This document shows, one piece after another, positions 14,716 to 22,676 of a DNA stretch of 33,743 nucleotides; position 1 is the first letter of the stretch, and each line of letters begins with the position of its first letter. The stretch lies in the NCBI GenBank assembly GCA_029218505.1, contig JAQXRL010000379.1, forward strand, positions 1-33,743. Reading direction: 5' to 3'. The translations under genes were made by a program, and so were the position numbers. Source of the stretch: Eubacteriales bacterium. GTDB taxonomy: Bacteria; Bacillota; Clostridia; Christensenellales; Aristaeellaceae. A model generated the notes under the pieces. It ran no database searches. It was given only the letters and a program-made list of their open reading frames with translations, and had not been told where the DNA came from.

Positions 14716-16929
14716 ATGGGCGTGAGGATCTTCAAAAAACAGGATGCAGCAGAAGATATTCTTGGGAAAAAGCGATCTGCGCAGGCGAATGCAACGATAT
14801 TGTTGCTGTTGACCACCTCTTTCGTTCTGGCGGTGTTGGCCATTGTAGGTTCCATGTGGGTGCAACTGGCCATTTCCCAATATGCGGAAAACGATTACAC
14901 CTATGCTTTGCAAGACGTGGTGAACGAAATCGAAGGAAGCGTGGAGGCGTATCGCGCAAACGCATTGCAATTTGGAAACACCGGATGGGTGAAGAAAATT
15001 GCGTACATGCAGGGCGACAGCATAGATGCCAATCGGGTAACCAGTTACGATTTGCAGGAGTACCGGCAACAGATGGATTTATTTGCCTATTCCGCCAACG
15101 TTTTCGAAATGGGATTGATTTTTCTGGAAAAAGACTTGGTGATTGGTTCCAGCGCGAAGTGCGATATGACATATTTGGCAAACAACTACATTCATGTGGA
15201 GGGCATGGATGAGGAGACGTGGAGAGAGCTATGTGAAGAAGCGTTTCAGCGCGATTACGTTTTGCGAAGCGACGTATCTGTTTCCTGTTTTCTGGCGAAA
15301 TTCCGCGCCATGCTGATGCTCATTCCGGTAAACCCTGCGGACGATCCCTATTCTACCACCATGTTTGTGGTGATTCGCCACAGGGACTTGGAGCGGTATT
15401 TTGAAAATCTGCTGGACAGCGGTCAACAAATGTACATAACGGTTTCCCAGTCCGGAAGCGAAACGCCGTTTTTGACCATGGGACAGAAATTTGACGGAGA
15501 AACCAGCAAAATTGAAATCTATTCGGCCTTGACGGACCTTTGCTTTTCCCTTACCATGCCGCGAATGATCGTGCTGGCCAACGTAATTGCCGTTCGGAAC
15601 GCGTTGCTCATGATCGTGGGCGTGCTTTGGCTGATTTCCATGTTGATCAACATGGCGCTGGCGCGGCATGTGTTTAAGCCGCTTCGGCAATTGATGAATC
15701 TGATCAATGCGGAAACGCCGCTTCGCAGAGACATCAACGAATTTGATTCTTTGCAACGGGGCATTGAGGCGCTGAAACGCCGCGAACAGGATTTGCGCGC
15801 GGAATTGTCCGTTCGGCAGATGTATTTGCGCAACGCGGAATTGGATTGCCTGCTGAATGGAACGCAGGTGCACAGCGAGGAACAGGCGCGCCTGGCGGAA
15901 TTTATCCGGGATTTTGACTGCTTTTCCGCGTATCGCGTGTGCCTGATATTTTGGGAAAAAGAGATTGCCCAGGCGGATGTTCCGTCGTCCCGGACGATAG
16001 AAGACGCGTTGAAACAGGTTGGGGATGCCTGCGGCACCGGCGCGATTTCCGTGCTTCGGCGTTCCGGACATCACATTCTCATCGTGGGCTACGAGCAGTA
16101 CAGCGCGTATGAACAGGTCGTAACGGCGTTGCTGGAACGTTGGGAAGGCTGCTATGTTGCCATTGGCAGCGAAGTGCAAACGCTTTCGGATATTCACGTA
16201 TCTTACGAATCGGCCCGGGAAGCGAAGGACTACCGGTGTGTATCGGATGGATTTCGCGTGCTTCGGCATGACAATGTGCGTCGGGATATTGGATATTATC
16301 TTCCCCAGGAGGCGGAAAACCGTTTGACGGGCTTTGTGCGCAGCGGTCAAGGGGATAAGGCGGAGCAGGTGTTTCGGGAATTATACGAATCCAACGTCGC
16401 GGAGCGAAATACCACGGAAATTGGCATGCGGAACTTCATGGCGAACGTGGAACTGCTGGTCATCAAGCAGGTGCCGGCGGACGCATTGCCGTGTATGCCG
16501 CCGCAGGATTCCGTGGACGATCCGGAAATGATGCGGCGTCTCACGGTGGAATATATCCATCAGGCGGCGAATTTGCACGCCGAGCGAATCAAGAGCATGC
16601 CTACGCGGATGGAAAGCATTCTGTCCTATGTGGATGCCAATTTGATGGACAATACGCTGTCCCTGAACATGGTGGCGAGCCATTTTAACGTGTCGCCGTC
16701 TTTGATTTCCCGTTTGTTTGCGGAACAACATGGCGAAAACTTCCATACATATGTAAATCAATTGCGCATTGCCCGGGCGATGGAATACCTGGGCGATGAA
16801 AATGGAGACGACATTGCCTCGGTGGCGTTAAAGGTGGGATATACCAACGATGCAACGTTCCGGCGGCTGTTTAAGCGTTTTGCAGGGGTAACGCCTTCGG
16901 AATATCGGATACAAAACCACCGCGAGTAA
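14716..16929 (+). CDS. Membrane-anchored AraC-family regulator with extracytoplasmic sensor
   Basis: One-component sensor-regulator of 737 residues. TM1 (about 24–50, ATILLLLTTSFVLAVLAIVG) and TM2 (about 284–315) bracket an outside sensor domain of roughly 230 residues. A HAMP-like segment follows (ARHVFKPLRQLMNLINAETP, then a helix with REQDLRAELSVRQ). The C-terminal AraC DNA-binding domain is at about 630–735, with SLNMVASHFNVSPSLISRLF as the first helix-turn-helix and GYTNDATFRRLFKRFAGVTPSEYR as the second. It probably senses a sugar or wall glycan outside and activates the binding-protein operon downstream, the divergent glycosidase pair, or both. GTG 14713 and GTG 14722 are alternative starts. 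Confidence 0.92.
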   Translation: MGVRIFKKQDAAEDILGKKRSAQANATILLLLTTSFVLAVLAIVGSMWVQLAISQYAENDYTYALQDVVNEIEGSVEAYRANALQFGNTGWVKKIAYMQGDSIDANRVTSYDLQEYRQQMDLFAYSANVFEMGLIFLEKDLVIGSSAKCDMTYLANNYIHVEGMDEETWRELCEEAFQRDYVLRSDVSVSCFLAKFRAMLMLIPVNPADDPYSTTMFVVIRHRDLERYFENLLDSGQQMYITVSQSGSETPFLTMGQKFDGETSKIEIYSALTDLCFSLTMPRMIVLANVIAVRNALLMIVGVLWLISMLINMALARHVFKPLRQLMNLINAETPLRRDINEFDSLQRGIEALKRREQDLRAELSVRQMYLRNAELDCLLNGTQVHSEEQARLAEFIRDFDCFSAYRVCLIFWEKEIAQADVPSSRTIEDALKQVGDACGTGAISVLRRSGHHILIVGYEQYSAYEQVVTALLERWEGCYVAIGSEVQTLSDIHVSYESAREAKDYRCVSDGFRVLRHDNVRRDIGYYLPQEAENRLTGFVRSGQGDKAEQVFRELYESNVAERNTTEIGMRNFMANVELLVIKQVPADALPCMPPQDSVDDPEMMRRLTVEYIHQAANLHAERIKSMPTRMESILSYVDANLMDNTLSLNMVASHFNVSPSLISRLFAEQHGENFHTYVNQLRIARAMEYLGDENGDDIASVALKVGYTNDATFRRLFKRFAGVTPSEYRIQNHRE

Positions 16930-16952
16930 AAATGTGCAGGATGCTGCAAGTT

Positions 16953-17020
16953 TTGCATGGCCGGGTTGTGCTGCGTATAAAATGTTGTCGGTTGACTGCC
17001 AGACGCCCGTTGGATATGAT
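16953..17020 (+). promoter_or_regulatory. Tandem promoters of transporter operon 2
   Basis: Two sigma-A-like sites precede the binding-protein gene. The nearer is TTGACT (16992–16997), 17 bases, TATGAT (17015–17020), both 5/6. The farther is TTGCAT (16953–16958), 17 bases, TATAAA (16976–16981). The binding site of the AraC-type regulator is expected upstream, but I cannot identify it. Confidence 0.6.
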
Positions 17021-17065
17021 GAAAACGGCAGTTGCGAACGAACCCAATATAAAGGAGGCAGAAAC

Positions 17066-18601
17066 ATGAAAAAGACGATTGCCATGGTTATGTCCCTGCT
17101 GCTGGCGTTGGCCGGCCTGTCCGGTGCCGTCGCGGAACCCTTTGGCGAAGGAAAGACGCTTTCCTTTGCCTGCCTGGAGGGGTGGTATTCCGCGGTAACG
17201 GTGAACGACAACTTGCCCTCCTGGCAGAAGATTGAGGAAAACACCGGCGTAAAGATCAAATGGGAAGCCAATTCCGATTATAACACGGCCATGCAGCCCA
17301 GGGTTGCGGCCGGCCAAGAGCTTCCGGACATCATGCTGATTCCGCCGGCCTGGTCCAACAGCGGTGTGTACAAAATGGCGTTGGATGGAACCATCATTCC
17401 TCTGGACGACCTCATTGCGGAATACGCTCCGAACATCCAGCGCGTTCTGGAAGAAAATCCCGCGCTCAAGGGATTGATGACCGCCCCGGATGGACACATT
17501 TATTCCATTTGCGATACGCCGATGCTGGTAAACGACCTGGTGGTGCAAAACGCCATGTTTATTCGTCAGGATTGGCTGGAGGCATTGGGGCTCGAGGAAC
17601 CGAAGACCATTGAGGATTGGTACAATGTGCTCACGGCCTTCAAGGGCTACGATCCTACCGGTTATGGCGCGGAAACCATTCCCTTCAGCCGTTCCGGAGG
17701 CAAGCTGTATGACATCGTGAACGTGTTCACTTGCGCCTACGGTTTGCCGGCCAGCACCAGCTATTGGTGGTATGACGAAGATGGAAAGGTCTTCCTGACC
17801 TATGCGACGGAAGAATTCCGGGAATTTTTGACGGAAATGGCCAAGTGGTATCAGGAAGGCTTGATCGACATGGAAGTGCGAGATGAACCAAACTTCCAGT
17901 CTCTGGTATCCACAAATGTCGTGGGCGCGTTCTCCACGCTGTCCGAACGCGTGAAGCAGTATGATGGCCTGCTGGCCACTGCCGGCGTGACGGGAAACCA
18001 CATTCTTGTCGCTCCCCCGGCCAGCAAAGACAAGCTGCTGTTGAAGCGTGACACCACCTGGAATCATTACGGCATTACTTCCTATTGTGAAGATCCGGTG
18101 CTGGCCATTCGCTGGCTGGATTATGTGTGGGGATCCGAGGAAGGCGTAACCATTAACGAATGGGGCATCGAAGGCCTGTCCTTTGAGTACGATGAAAACG
18201 GCGACAAATATTTCACCGATTACGTGCTGAACAATCCTGACGGACTGGATCCTTACAACGCCCTGCGCAGTTTGGGCAGCGCAAACACCATTTTGGTGCG
18301 CACGCCGGCAGAGGTGTATGCCGCTCTGAATCCGGATTACGTGATTGAATATGGCGAAAGCTTGCTGGATCAGCGCATAGAGCCGTTCCCGCAGGTGATG
18401 GCTACGGAAGAAGAACAGACCGTGATCGATCGCATTCAGCCGGATTTGACCACGTATTGCGACGAATGCGTAGACAAGTTCATTGCGGGAATTATGCCAA
18501 TGAGCGAATTTGACAGCTTTGTGGAAAAACTCTACGAGATCGGACTGGAAGAGCTGCTTGCCGTGAAACAGGCGCAGTTTGACCGTTCGGGTGTGAGGTG
18601 A
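17066..18601 (+). CDS. ABC transporter extracellular solute-binding protein (LplA-like)
   Basis: Oligosaccharide-type binding protein, 511 residues. The signal peptide runs MKKTIAMVMSLLLALAGLSGAVA, with signal peptidase I cleavage predicted after residue 23. It contains no cysteine, so it cannot be a lipoprotein. Body features match large LplA-type binding proteins: DIMLIPPAWSN, PLDDLIAEYAPNIQRVLEENP, GHIYSICDTP, FIRQDWLEALGLEEPKTIEDWYN. ATG 17066 has a perfect AAAGGAGG at 17051–17058; the open frame from 16934 is ignored. Its TGA overlaps a possible GTG start of the first permease. The LplA/LplB/LplC-like arrangement under an AraC-type membrane regulator is common for plant or host glycan uptake in Clostridia; the ligand is unknown. 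Confidence 0.92.
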   Translation: MKKTIAMVMSLLLALAGLSGAVAEPFGEGKTLSFACLEGWYSAVTVNDNLPSWQKIEENTGVKIKWEANSDYNTAMQPRVAAGQELPDIMLIPPAWSNSGVYKMALDGTIIPLDDLIAEYAPNIQRVLEENPALKGLMTAPDGHIYSICDTPMLVNDLVVQNAMFIRQDWLEALGLEEPKTIEDWYNVLTAFKGYDPTGYGAETIPFSRSGGKLYDIVNVFTCAYGLPASTSYWWYDEDGKVFLTYATEEFREFLTEMAKWYQEGLIDMEVRDEPNFQSLVSTNVVGAFSTLSERVKQYDGLLATAGVTGNHILVAPPASKDKLLLKRDTTWNHYGITSYCEDPVLAIRWLDYVWGSEEGVTINEWGIEGLSFEYDENGDKYFTDYVLNNPDGLDPYNALRSLGSANTILVRTPAEVYAALNPDYVIEYGESLLDQRIEPFPQVMATEEEQTVIDRIQPDLTTYCDECVDKFIAGIMPMSEFDSFVEKLYEIGLEELLAVKQAQFDRSGVR

Positions 18602-18606
18602 AACAG

Positions 18607-19554
18607 GTGAATTGCGGTTCCGAGATTTGGAACGGCAGGAAAGAGGGGCGTCAGAATTTCTGGCGCCGCCTCTATAAGGATCGCTTTTTTGTGGCAATGA
18701 TCCTGCCGGTGGTCGTGTATTATCTGTTGTTTTCGTATTATCCCATGTACGGCGTGTTGATTGCCTTTAAGAATTACATGCCCAGCAAAGGCATCATGGG
18801 CAGCGAATGGGTGGGCTTGGAATATTTCCGCCAATTTTTCGGGGGCATATATTTTTGGCGCCTTTTGAGAAATACATTGCTGATTTCTGTGTATAGCCTG
18901 CTTTGGGGATTTCCGATTCCCATTATTTTTGCGTTGATGCTCAATGAATTTCGGGATGGCGCGTTCAAACGCGTTGTGCAGACGTTCAGCTATCTTCCGC
19001 ATTTTATCTCCATCGTGGTCACGTGCGGCATGATCATCAATTTTCTGAGCCCGACGGGAGGCATCATAAACCTACTGGTGCGCGCTTTTGGGGGAAAGAG
19101 CATCAATTTTCTGGGGAAACCGCAATACTTCCGCACGATCTATGTGGCTTCAAATATTTGGCAGGAGTTTGGCTGGAATTCCATTATTTTCATCGCGGCG
19201 CTGTCCGGCGTGGATCCCCAATTGTATGAAGCCGCCAGAATCGATGGGGCAGGGCGCTTCAAGCAGATGCTGTATGTAACGATTCCGTCCATCATGAACA
19301 CCATGATCATCCTGTTGATTTTGAACATAGGCAATATCATGTCCGTAGGCTTTGAGAAGATCATTCTTTTGTACAATTCGGCTACCTATGAAACGGCGGA
19401 CGTCATTTCTACCTATGTGTACCGCATGGGTTTGCAATCGCTGCAATACAGTTATTCCTCTGCGGTGGGATTGTTCAATTCCGTGATCAACGTGGTGCTG
19501 CTGGTAACCAGCAATGCCGTGGCCAAGCGCATTACCGGAATGGGAATATGGTAG
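18607..19554 (+). CDS. ABC transporter permease (LplB-like)
   Basis: Membrane subunit of about 315 residues. The family signature LFSYYPMYGVLIAFKNYMPSKGIMGSEWVGL follows the first helix, and the EAA loop is LYEAARIDGAGRFKQ…TIPS. It ends in KRITGMGIW, typical of LplB/YtcP partners. Two GTG starts are possible. GTG 18607 has GAGGTG with six-base spacing and is preferred; GTG 18598 overlaps the binding-protein stop. Both indicate tight coupling to the binding protein. Confidence 0.92.
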   Translation: MNCGSEIWNGRKEGRQNFWRRLYKDRFFVAMILPVVVYYLLFSYYPMYGVLIAFKNYMPSKGIMGSEWVGLEYFRQFFGGIYFWRLLRNTLLISVYSLLWGFPIPIIFALMLNEFRDGAFKRVVQTFSYLPHFISIVVTCGMIINFLSPTGGIINLLVRAFGGKSINFLGKPQYFRTIYVASNIWQEFGWNSIIFIAALSGVDPQLYEAARIDGAGRFKQMLYVTIPSIMNTMIILLILNIGNIMSVGFEKIILLYNSATYETADVISTYVYRMGLQSLQYSYSSAVGLFNSVINVVLLVTSNAVAKRITGMGIW

Positions 19555-19565
19555 GAGGTGCTTTC

Positions 19566-20447
19566 ATGAGCAAAATACAAATGCCTGTGGAAGAGCGCAT
19601 TGGGAAGGTCATCATGGTGATCGTCTTGTGTTTGGCCAGCTTGGCGGCGCTGTATCCGTTTTTGTATGTGTTTTCCATGGCCATTAGTTCTCCGGAACAC
19701 GTGCTGCGCCGGGATGTTTATTTGTATCCCCGGGGAATCGGCCTGGAAGGGTACCGGCTGGTGTTTTCCAACGCCAACATATGGCGTTCCTATGCCAACA
19801 CAATCTATTACACGCTGGTAGGAACGGCCATCAATGTCACGTTGACCGTGTTGGCAGCCTATCCGTTGTCCAGGCCGCGATTCGTGCTGCGCCGGCCGCT
19901 TTCCTTGATGATTACCTTTACCATGTTTTTTGGCGGCGGCATGATCCCGTTTTTTATTGTAATTTCCAGATTGGGCTTGTATAACACGCGTTGGGGAGTG
20001 TTGCTTCCCTTTGCCGTCAGCGCCTGGAACATCATCATTGCCCGAACGTTTTATGAAAGCATCCCGGAAGCACTGATAGAATCTGCCACCATTGACGGGG
20101 CAGGAAACATGGTAACATTGGTAAAAATCGTCTTGCCGCTGTCGGGATCCATTCTTTCCGTGTTGGCGTTGTTTTATGCCGTGGGACATTGGAACAGTTA
20201 TTTTTGGCCGCTGGTGTTGCTGAACAATCCGGAATTGCAACCCCTGCAAATTTATCTGTATAAAATTCTGGTGCAGCTGAAGCAGGACACCATGGCGGGA
20301 GCGCAGATTGGCATCAGCCGCACCGTGGCTGCGGAGCAATTCAAGTATTCTTCGATTATTGTTTCCATTTTGCCCATTATTGTGGTATATCCTTTCCTGC
20401 AAAAGTATTTTGTCAAAGGCGTTATGATCGGCGCCGTCAAGGGTTAA
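19566..20447 (+). CDS. ABC transporter permease (LplC/YtcP-like)
   Basis: Second membrane subunit, 293 residues. The first helix is IMVIVLCLASLAALYPFLYVFSMAIS, and the SSPEHVLRRDVYLYPRGIGLEGY segment is the usual family lead-in. The EAA loop is ALIESATIDGAGNM, and the C-terminus is YFVKGVMIGAVKG. ATG 19566 has AGGAGGTG at 19553–19560, which overlaps the stop of the previous gene, so an earlier ATG at 19548 is rejected. A strong terminator follows, closing module 2. Confidence 0.93.
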   Translation: MSKIQMPVEERIGKVIMVIVLCLASLAALYPFLYVFSMAISSPEHVLRRDVYLYPRGIGLEGYRLVFSNANIWRSYANTIYYTLVGTAINVTLTVLAAYPLSRPRFVLRRPLSLMITFTMFFGGGMIPFFIVISRLGLYNTRWGVLLPFAVSAWNIIIARTFYESIPEALIESATIDGAGNMVTLVKIVLPLSGSILSVLALFYAVGHWNSYFWPLVLLNNPELQPLQIYLYKILVQLKQDTMAGAQIGISRTVAAEQFKYSSIIVSILPIIVVYPFLQKYFVKGVMIGAVKG

Positions 20448-20469
20448 AGCCAATCGTTTTCGAAACAGG

Positions 20470-20508
20470 AAACAGCGCATGACGCAAGATTCGCGTCATG
20501 CGCTGTTT
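20470..20508 (+). terminator. Terminator of transporter operon 2
   Basis: A 16-bp perfect stem, AAACAGCGCATGACGC (20470–20485) with its complement at 20493–20508 and a seven-base loop, ending in TTTGTGCTTTG. It lies 22 bases after the permease stop. The remainder of the gap to 20720 holds the promoter of module 3; no gene is seen. Confidence 0.85.
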
Positions 20509-20649
20509 GTGCTTTGATGGGATCTTGCGAGCGCGTTGTGGATGGTCATGTTTTTTTCGGCCGCCGTTCCGTTTACACGATGAAATTCGGCTTTGCTGCA
20601 AAAGGGCTTGCGCGAATCAGCTTTCGCATATCCGGTAAAATCTGACATA

Positions 20650-20679
20650 TTGACATGTCTTCTGACGGCATGATATGCT
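20650..20679 (+). promoter_or_regulatory. Promoter of transporter operon 3
   Basis: Perfect TTGACA (20650–20655), 18-base spacer, TATGCT (20674–20679). The leader to the ATG at 20721 is about 35 bases. The -35 overlaps a palindrome, GACATGTC (20652–20659), with another TGACAT just upstream at 20643–20648; these could be regulator contacts. Confidence 0.6.
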
Positions 20680-20720
20680 GAAAACGCAAAAACTGTGATG
20701 TTTGTGAGGAGTGAAGGCAA

Positions 20721-21656
20721 ATGCATGCATGTTTCGGCGGGAGCGCAGCGGCAAATTCGCGTTGGCGGAGTCTCGCAAAAAACTGGGAGTTATATTTGTT
20801 TGTGCTGCCGGCGGTGGCGTACATCATCCTATATTGCTATCTGCCGATGTATGGCGTACAGATTGCGTTCAAGGACTATCGCGTAGGAAAGGGCATTGAA
20901 GGCAGCGCCTGGGTAGGGTTGAAGCATTTCCAAAAGTTTTTGTCCACGCCATCCTGCCTGCAGCTGATTCGCAACACGCTCAACCTGAGCCTGTATTGGC
21001 TGGCCGTGGGTTTTCCCATGCCCATTCTCTTTGCCCTGGTGGTCAATGAACTTGCAGACGGGCGCTTTAAGAAATTTATACAGACCATCTCCTATGCGCC
21101 CCATTTTATTTCTACCGTGGTGATGGTCAGCATGATTACCATGTTTCTGGATGCCAGCAACGGCATCGTCAACAAACTCATTGGATATTTGGGGATTGGA
21201 CCGTATCCTTTCATGACCGTTGCGGCGTGGTTTCCTACGATTTATGTGGTTTCCGGCGTCTGGCAGAACCTGGGCTGGAGTGCGATTATCTATTTTGCCG
21301 CCCTTTCGGGAATTGATCCGGAGCTGCACGAGGCGGCGATGATTGACGGGGCGGGGAGACTCAAGCGCATTTGGCACATCAATTTGCCCGGAATTTTGCC
21401 AACCGTCACAATTCTGCTCATTCTCAGCGTGGGAAACATCATGTCCGTGGGCTTCGAAAAGGTATACTTGATGCAAAATGCATTGAATACGGAAACCAGT
21501 GAAATCATTTCTACGTTTGTTTACAAAATGGGGCTTCAATACAATCAATACAGCTATTCCAGCGCCATCGGACTTTTCAATTCCGCCATCAATTTTGTGC
21601 TGTTGGTTACGGTAAATTTCGTAACCCGGCGAATCGGTGGAACCAGCCTGTTCTAG
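20721..21656 (+). CDS. ABC transporter permease (LplB-like)
   Basis: 311-residue membrane subunit, paralogous to the gene at 18607: the stretch LPMYGVQIAFKDYRVGKGIEGSAWVGL matches it almost word for word. The EAA loop is LHEAAMIDGAGRLKR…NLPG, and the end is TRRIGGTSLF. ATG 20721 has AGGAG nine bases upstream. Unlike module 2, the permeases here come first in the operon, so binding-protein expression may depend on a separate control (see the hairpin at 22609). Confidence 0.92.
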   Translation: MHACFGGSAAANSRWRSLAKNWELYLFVLPAVAYIILYCYLPMYGVQIAFKDYRVGKGIEGSAWVGLKHFQKFLSTPSCLQLIRNTLNLSLYWLAVGFPMPILFALVVNELADGRFKKFIQTISYAPHFISTVVMVSMITMFLDASNGIVNKLIGYLGIGPYPFMTVAAWFPTIYVVSGVWQNLGWSAIIYFAALSGIDPELHEAAMIDGAGRLKRIWHINLPGILPTVTILLILSVGNIMSVGFEKVYLMQNALNTETSEIISTFVYKMGLQYNQYSYSSAIGLFNSAINFVLLVTVNFVTRRIGGTSLF

Positions 21657-21666
21657 GAGGTGCGGC

Positions 21667-22596
21667 ATGAAGACGCGGCCAGCTTTTTCCGGCGCAAAGC
21701 GGCGCCAGCCCCAGGGAATTGACGACAAAATCATCGGTTCTTTGGCATATATACTGAGTATCCTTGTGCTTGTCTTGACGTTGTATCCCTTGCTCTATGT
21801 GGTCAGCGCATCCTTTTCGGATCCGGCCAGCGTAACCCGGGGCGATTTGGTGTTGTTGCCCATCCTTCCTACGCTGGATGGTTACGCCACGATCCTGGAA
21901 TACAAACCCATTTGGATCGGATATCGAAATACCATCTTTTATACCTTTGCCGGCACGCTGATCAACTTGGCCTGCACGCTTCCCTGCGCCTATGCGCTTT
22001 CCCGAAAGGATATGAAAGGCAGAAGCGCGTTGATGTTTCTGTTTACGTTTACGATGTTTTTCAACGGCGGCATGATTCCCACATATTTAATGATGAAGCG
22101 CTTGGCGATTCTCAATACCGTATGGGCCATGCTCATCCCCGGCGCGGTTTCGGTGTACAATCTGATCATTGCCCGCACCTACTTCGCCAGCAGCATTCCC
22201 CATGAAATCAGTGAGGCGGCCATGATCGACGGTTGCTCCAACACGCGGTTGTTTGCCACCATCATATTGCCGTTGTCCATGCCCATGGTTGCGGTAATCA
22301 TGCTTTATTATGCGGTAACCCACTGGAATTCCTATTTTAACGCATTGATCTATCTTGCGAACGATCAGCTCTATCCCTTGCAGCTCTATCTGCGAAATAT
22401 TCTGCTGGAGGACATGATGTTGGATTTGATCAGCGGTGATTCCGAAGCCATGGAGGCCATGATTCGCCGGTTGCAGCTAAAAGAAAGCATGCAATATGGC
22501 ATCGTGGTGATTTCTTCGCTGCCTGTGCTCGTCCTGTATCCGTTCATCCAGAAATACTTTGCCAAGGGCGTCATGATCGGCGCCATCAAGGGTTAA
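21667..22596 (+). CDS. ABC transporter permease (LplC/YtcP-like)
   Basis: 309-residue membrane subunit, paralogous to the gene at 19566. It has SLAYILSILVLVLTLYPLLYVVSASFSDP as first helix, the EAA loop ISEAAMIDGCSNTR, and a YFAKGVMIGAIKG end. ATG 21667 has AGGAGGTG at 21655–21662, overlapping the TAG of the previous gene. It forms the channel with the preceding permease; the ATPase is not in the window. Confidence 0.93.
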   Translation: MKTRPAFSGAKRRQPQGIDDKIIGSLAYILSILVLVLTLYPLLYVVSASFSDPASVTRGDLVLLPILPTLDGYATILEYKPIWIGYRNTIFYTFAGTLINLACTLPCAYALSRKDMKGRSALMFLFTFTMFFNGGMIPTYLMMKRLAILNTVWAMLIPGAVSVYNLIIARTYFASSIPHEISEAAMIDGCSNTRLFATIILPLSMPMVAVIMLYYAVTHWNSYFNALIYLANDQLYPLQLYLRNILLEDMMLDLISGDSEAMEAMIRRLQLKESMQYGIVVISSLPVLVLYPFIQKYFAKGVMIGAIKG

Positions 22597-22608
22597 TTCG
22601 GATCTTTG

Positions 22609-22633
22609 GAGCGGTCTGCGGCCGGGAACGCTC
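22609..22633 (+). other. Stem-loop between permease and binding-protein genes
   Basis: GAGCG (22609–22613) pairs with CGCTC (22629–22633), with an inner GGTC/GGCC hairpin and outer TTG/CAA pairs beyond a small bulge. There is no U-tract. It may be an mRNA processing or stabilising element that sets the high binding-protein to permease ratio. Confidence 0.45.
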
Positions 22634-22676
22634 TTCAAGGATAAACGACATCATATCGAACAAGGAGGAACCCCCC

